Assembly (NCBI GenBank): GCA_946886075.1
Contig: CAMPHR010000048.1
Location: forward strand, 1-19,222
Length of the DNA: 19,222 nt
DNA from: an uncultured Novosphingobium sp.
Lineage (GTDB): Bacteria > Pseudomonadota > Alphaproteobacteria > Sphingomonadales > Sphingomonadaceae
Reading direction: 5' to 3'
The notes under the pieces are model-generated. The model searched no databases, was not told where the DNA came from, and was given only the letters and a program-made list of their open reading frames with translations. Below are positions 17,929 to 19,222 of this stretch, in pieces. How positions within the stretch are numbered: the stretch's first letter is position 1; each line of letters starts with the position of its first letter. The position numbers and the translations under genes are program-made.

Positions 17929-17982
17929 CTAGAGCATTTTCGAAGCAGATGGGCTCATCTGCTGACCCGGATCACGCTCTAG
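17929..17982. repeat. Nested palindrome with CTAGAGC ends (second repeat type)
   Basis: The outer inverted repeat is CTAGAGC (17929-17935) with GCTCTAG (17976-17982). Inside it is a perfect 8-bp stem, AGCAGATG (17944-17951) with CATCTGCT (17956-17963), around GGCT. Palindromes opening with TAGAGCATTTTC and closing GCTCTA are widespread intergenic repeats in alphaproteobacteria, so I call it a dispersed repeat of a different family from the REP at 17885. A further 7-bp hairpin, TCGGCTG (18023-18029) with CAGCCGA (18039-18045), lies in the rest of this spacer; nothing else is evident there. Confidence 0.75.
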
Positions 17983-18076
17983 GAGATTACAGCTTCCGCT
18001 GGGGCGACGTTCCTCGCTAAGGTCGGCTGCATGTCTTCCAGCCGAAGTGCATGCATCATGGCCAAAGCCCCGGCGC

Positions 18077-18502
18077 TCAATCCCGCCGCTCGTCCCGGCG
18101 CTCTCCGTGCAGCTTGGCCCAAAGGTCAGCCGTCCCGGCCTCCTGCGCCTTCGTCACATATTGGGCCGCCACCAGCCACCCCTTGATCGGGCGCAACGGC
18201 AGCACGGTCGTCAAGATCAGCACCGGTATCCCCACCGCGATATGCACCCACAGCGGCGGCCGGGCCAAAATCTCCAGCATCACGATGAAGATGACGCCCG
18301 GAACGCAGGCGAACAGTTGAACGAACACAGCCGGACCATCAGCCGGATCGGCAAAGGAATAATTGAGCCCGCACACTTCGCAATGATCGCGGATCGTCAG
18401 GAATCCCTGGAATATATGGCCCTCGCCACATCGCGGGCAGCGGCCCAGCGCCCCCGTTTCGATCGGGGACCGCTTCGGCCAATTGTTCGACGGTTCCACC
18501 AT
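18077..18502 (-). CDS. DUF983 family two-CxxC, two-helix membrane protein
   Basis: The gene encodes a 141-aa protein of unknown function. From the chosen start it has a short polar N-terminus, a zinc-ribbon-like pair CPRC (22-25) and CEVC (41-44), the family-typical stretch YSFADPADGPAVFV (48-61), and two hydrophobic helices (about 58-78 and 86-105), then a charged C-terminal tail. DUF983 genes often lie near cytochrome-oxidase assembly genes in other alphaproteobacteria; here no such neighbour is present. I prefer the ATG at 18502: AAGGGA lies 10 nt upstream on the minus strand, and the first 16 residues from the other ATG (18550) are arginine-rich and not part of the domain, though the longer form cannot be excluded. 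No function is known to me. Confidence 0.87.
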   Translation of the reverse strand: MVEPSNNWPKRSPIETGALGRCPRCGEGHIFQGFLTIRDHCEVCGLNYSFADPADGPAVFVQLFACVPGVIFIVMLEILARPPLWVHIAVGIPVLILTTVLPLRPIKGWLVAAQYVTKAQEAGTADLWAKLHGERRDERRD

Positions 18503-18703
18503 TTTCTCGTTTTCCCTTGCCCGATATGGCCTTCGCTCAACAGCGTCCATGTGATGGCGTGGCGGGGAAAATCAACTAGCCTTTTTGTCCCACCCTGATC
18601 TCCAGGAAAATGCGGCCGCCACTCGCCGCGCTGACGCTACGTCACGGCGGGCAACAGCCGTTTCTCCGGATTGCGGCAACCAACAATCTCTGTTAAACGC
18701 GCG

Positions 18704-18773
18704 GCGATTTGGATGCCCGACAGCATACAAGTCGCGCCCCCGGCATCCCTTGCCCGGGGGCGCTTTTATTTTT
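18704..18773 (+). ncRNA. Candidate small RNA 3' module: stable hairpin followed by intrinsic terminator
   Basis: GCGATTTGGATGC (18704-18716) folds onto GCATACAAGTCGC (18723-18735) with twelve pairs, one mismatch and a 6-nt CCGACA loop. A GC-rich terminator follows directly and shares two bases with this stem. No recognisable plus-strand gene lies upstream: the DUF983 gene points the other way. A plus-strand transcript therefore ends here that is not explained by a recognised gene. A weak promoter pattern, TTGCGG (18671-18676) with TAAACG (18694-18699) at 17-nt spacing, would give an RNA of about 70 nt. Alternatively a 28-codon ORF (18610-18696, ATG to TAA) could be the coding part of a small mRNA. 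I do not recognise the RNA family, and the 5' end is unknown. Confidence 0.4.
18734..18773 (+). terminator. Strong intrinsic terminator facing the plus strand
   Basis: GCGCCCCCGG (18734-18743) pairs with CCGGGGGCGC (18754-18763) as a perfect 10-bp stem, followed by TTTTATTTTT (18764-18773). The T-run exists only on the plus strand, so it does not serve the minus-strand gene that ends 26 bp further on. It is among the strongest terminators in the window but has no evident protein-coding gene to end. Confidence 0.88.
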
Positions 18774-18798
18774 CAGCGGCTGATTGTCTCCGCGGGAT

Positions 18799-19035
18799 CT
18801 AGTGCGCCGGCTTTTCCGCTGCGGGATCGCCGGGCATCTCGAAATTTTCCATGGCGTCGTGCAGCACTTGATCGGGACAGGACGCGGCCAGAGCCCGTAC
18901 CTTGTACCGCAGCGCCAATTCTCGATGCGCCGCAACCTCTTCGGCGGGGGCATGCCGGGCCAAGGCGTTGTTTACCTTGGCAGCTTCTTCCCGTGCGCGT
19001 CGAAAAAGATAGGGTGCATCCGTTCGCCCAGACAT
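18799..19035 (-). CDS. Uncharacterised 78-aa protein
   Basis: I do not recognise this protein. It is 78 aa, begins MSGRTDAPYLFRRAREEA, is rich in Ala, Glu and Arg, and is probably helical through residues about 8-65. It has one Cys (53) and ends in a proline-rich acidic/basic tail. There is no signal peptide or membrane segment. Two in-frame ATGs further upstream would extend it to 93 aa, but the start at 19035 is decided by a GGAGG Shine-Dalgarno (19045-19041) at 5-nt spacing. It lies 97 nt downstream of tRNA-Ser on the same strand, with a possible TATAGT -10 box (19084-19079) between them. The good ribosome-binding site and plausible composition make it likely real; function unknown. Confidence 0.65.
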   Translation of the reverse strand: MSGRTDAPYLFRRAREEAAKVNNALARHAPAEEVAAHRELALRYKVRALAASCPDQVLHDAMENFEMPGDPAAEKPAH

Positions 19036-19132
19036 CGCAACCTCCAGATCGTGAGGGCGCATGATAACATGACGCTCCACTATACTCTCTAACGCGGGTT
19101 AAGGCGAGCCATGGCTGCGACGATCGGCGAAA

Positions 19133-19222
19133 TGGCGGACAGGGTGGGATTCGAACCCACGGTGAGCGTAAACCCACGGCGGTTTTCAAGACCGCTGCCT
19201 TAAACCACTCGGCCACCTGTCC
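19133..19222 (-). tRNA. tRNA-Ser (anticodon TGA)
   Basis: Read on the minus strand from 19222, the 7-bp acceptor stem GGACAGG/CCTGTCC closes the cloverleaf. The anticodon arm is GCGGT-CTTGAAA-ACCGC, giving anticodon TGA (reads UCA and related serine codons). The long class II variable arm (GTGGG/CTCAC) and the T arm GTGGG-TTCGAAT-CCCAC are both present. The discriminator is G (19136), and CCA is encoded (19135-19133). The body is 87 nt. The gene is complete and its first base is the last base of the window. Confidence 0.97.

Noticed and set aside
18047..18598. 183-codon plus-strand ORF opposite the DUF983 gene
   Set aside because: It is antisense to the DUF983 frame, which carries paired CxxC motifs and membrane helices; the plus frame has low-complexity Pro/Arg/His content.
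18773..19216. 147-codon minus-strand ORF beginning MAEWFKAAVLKTA
   Set aside because: That opening is the familiar false translation of a tRNA-Ser gene, which occupies 19133-19222 here.

Overview
The window is a gene-dense, high-GC chromosomal segment from an alphaproteobacterium, most likely a sphingomonad (Sphingobium/Sphingomonas/Novosphingobium type). This rests on a DivL-like pseudo-kinase, AddAB of the alphaproteobacterial type, secA divergent from argJ, a DUF983 protein with its usual CxxC pairs, and dispersed palindromic repeats of the kind common in these genomes. The assignment is an inference from protein character and gene order; no database was searched.

Layout. (1) 1-1386: the 3' part of ahcY, closed by a strong intrinsic terminator. 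(2) 1387-1606: a spacer with an inverted pair of 27-bp REP-like palindromes. (3) 1607-12835: seven plus-strand genes packed like one operon: a DivL-like PAS histidine-kinase homologue, tsaE, an AmgK-like sugar kinase, a MurU-like nucleotidyltransferase, addB, addA and trxA. The first six overlap by 4 to 20 nt; trxA follows after 29 nt and may have its own promoter inside the end of addA. (4) 12836-12943: a convergent spacer with a perfect 10-bp palindrome. (5) 12944-14967, minus strand: argJ followed by an inositol-monophosphatase-family gene, joined by a 1-nt TGATG overlap. (6) 14968-15130: a divergent promoter region. (7) 15131-17875: secA. (8) 17876-18076: a spacer with a third REP copy and a second type of nested palindrome. 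(9) 18077-19222: a DUF983 membrane protein, a spacer with an orphan hairpin plus intrinsic terminator (candidate small RNA), an uncharacterised 78-aa protein and a complete tRNA-Ser(TGA) with encoded CCA. No stretch over 300 bases lacks a gene; the longest is 296 bases (18503-18798).

How the genes work together. AhcY recycles S-adenosylhomocysteine. The operon mixes cell-cycle signalling (DivL-like), tRNA t6A modification (TsaE), cell-wall sugar salvage (AmgK and MurU, consecutive steps towards UDP-MurNAc), double-strand-break resection (AddAB) and thiol redox (TrxA). ArgJ makes N-acetylglutamate and ornithine; the coupled phosphatase may serve an amino-acid pathway. SecA drives protein export.

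Most of this is conserved housekeeping. The points most worth a second look are the Tyr in place of the phospho-accepting His in the DivL-like protein, the orphan hairpin-terminator unit at 18704-18773, the REP elements with a compensatory stem change, the cysteine-free AddB, and a possible leaderless argJ transcript.
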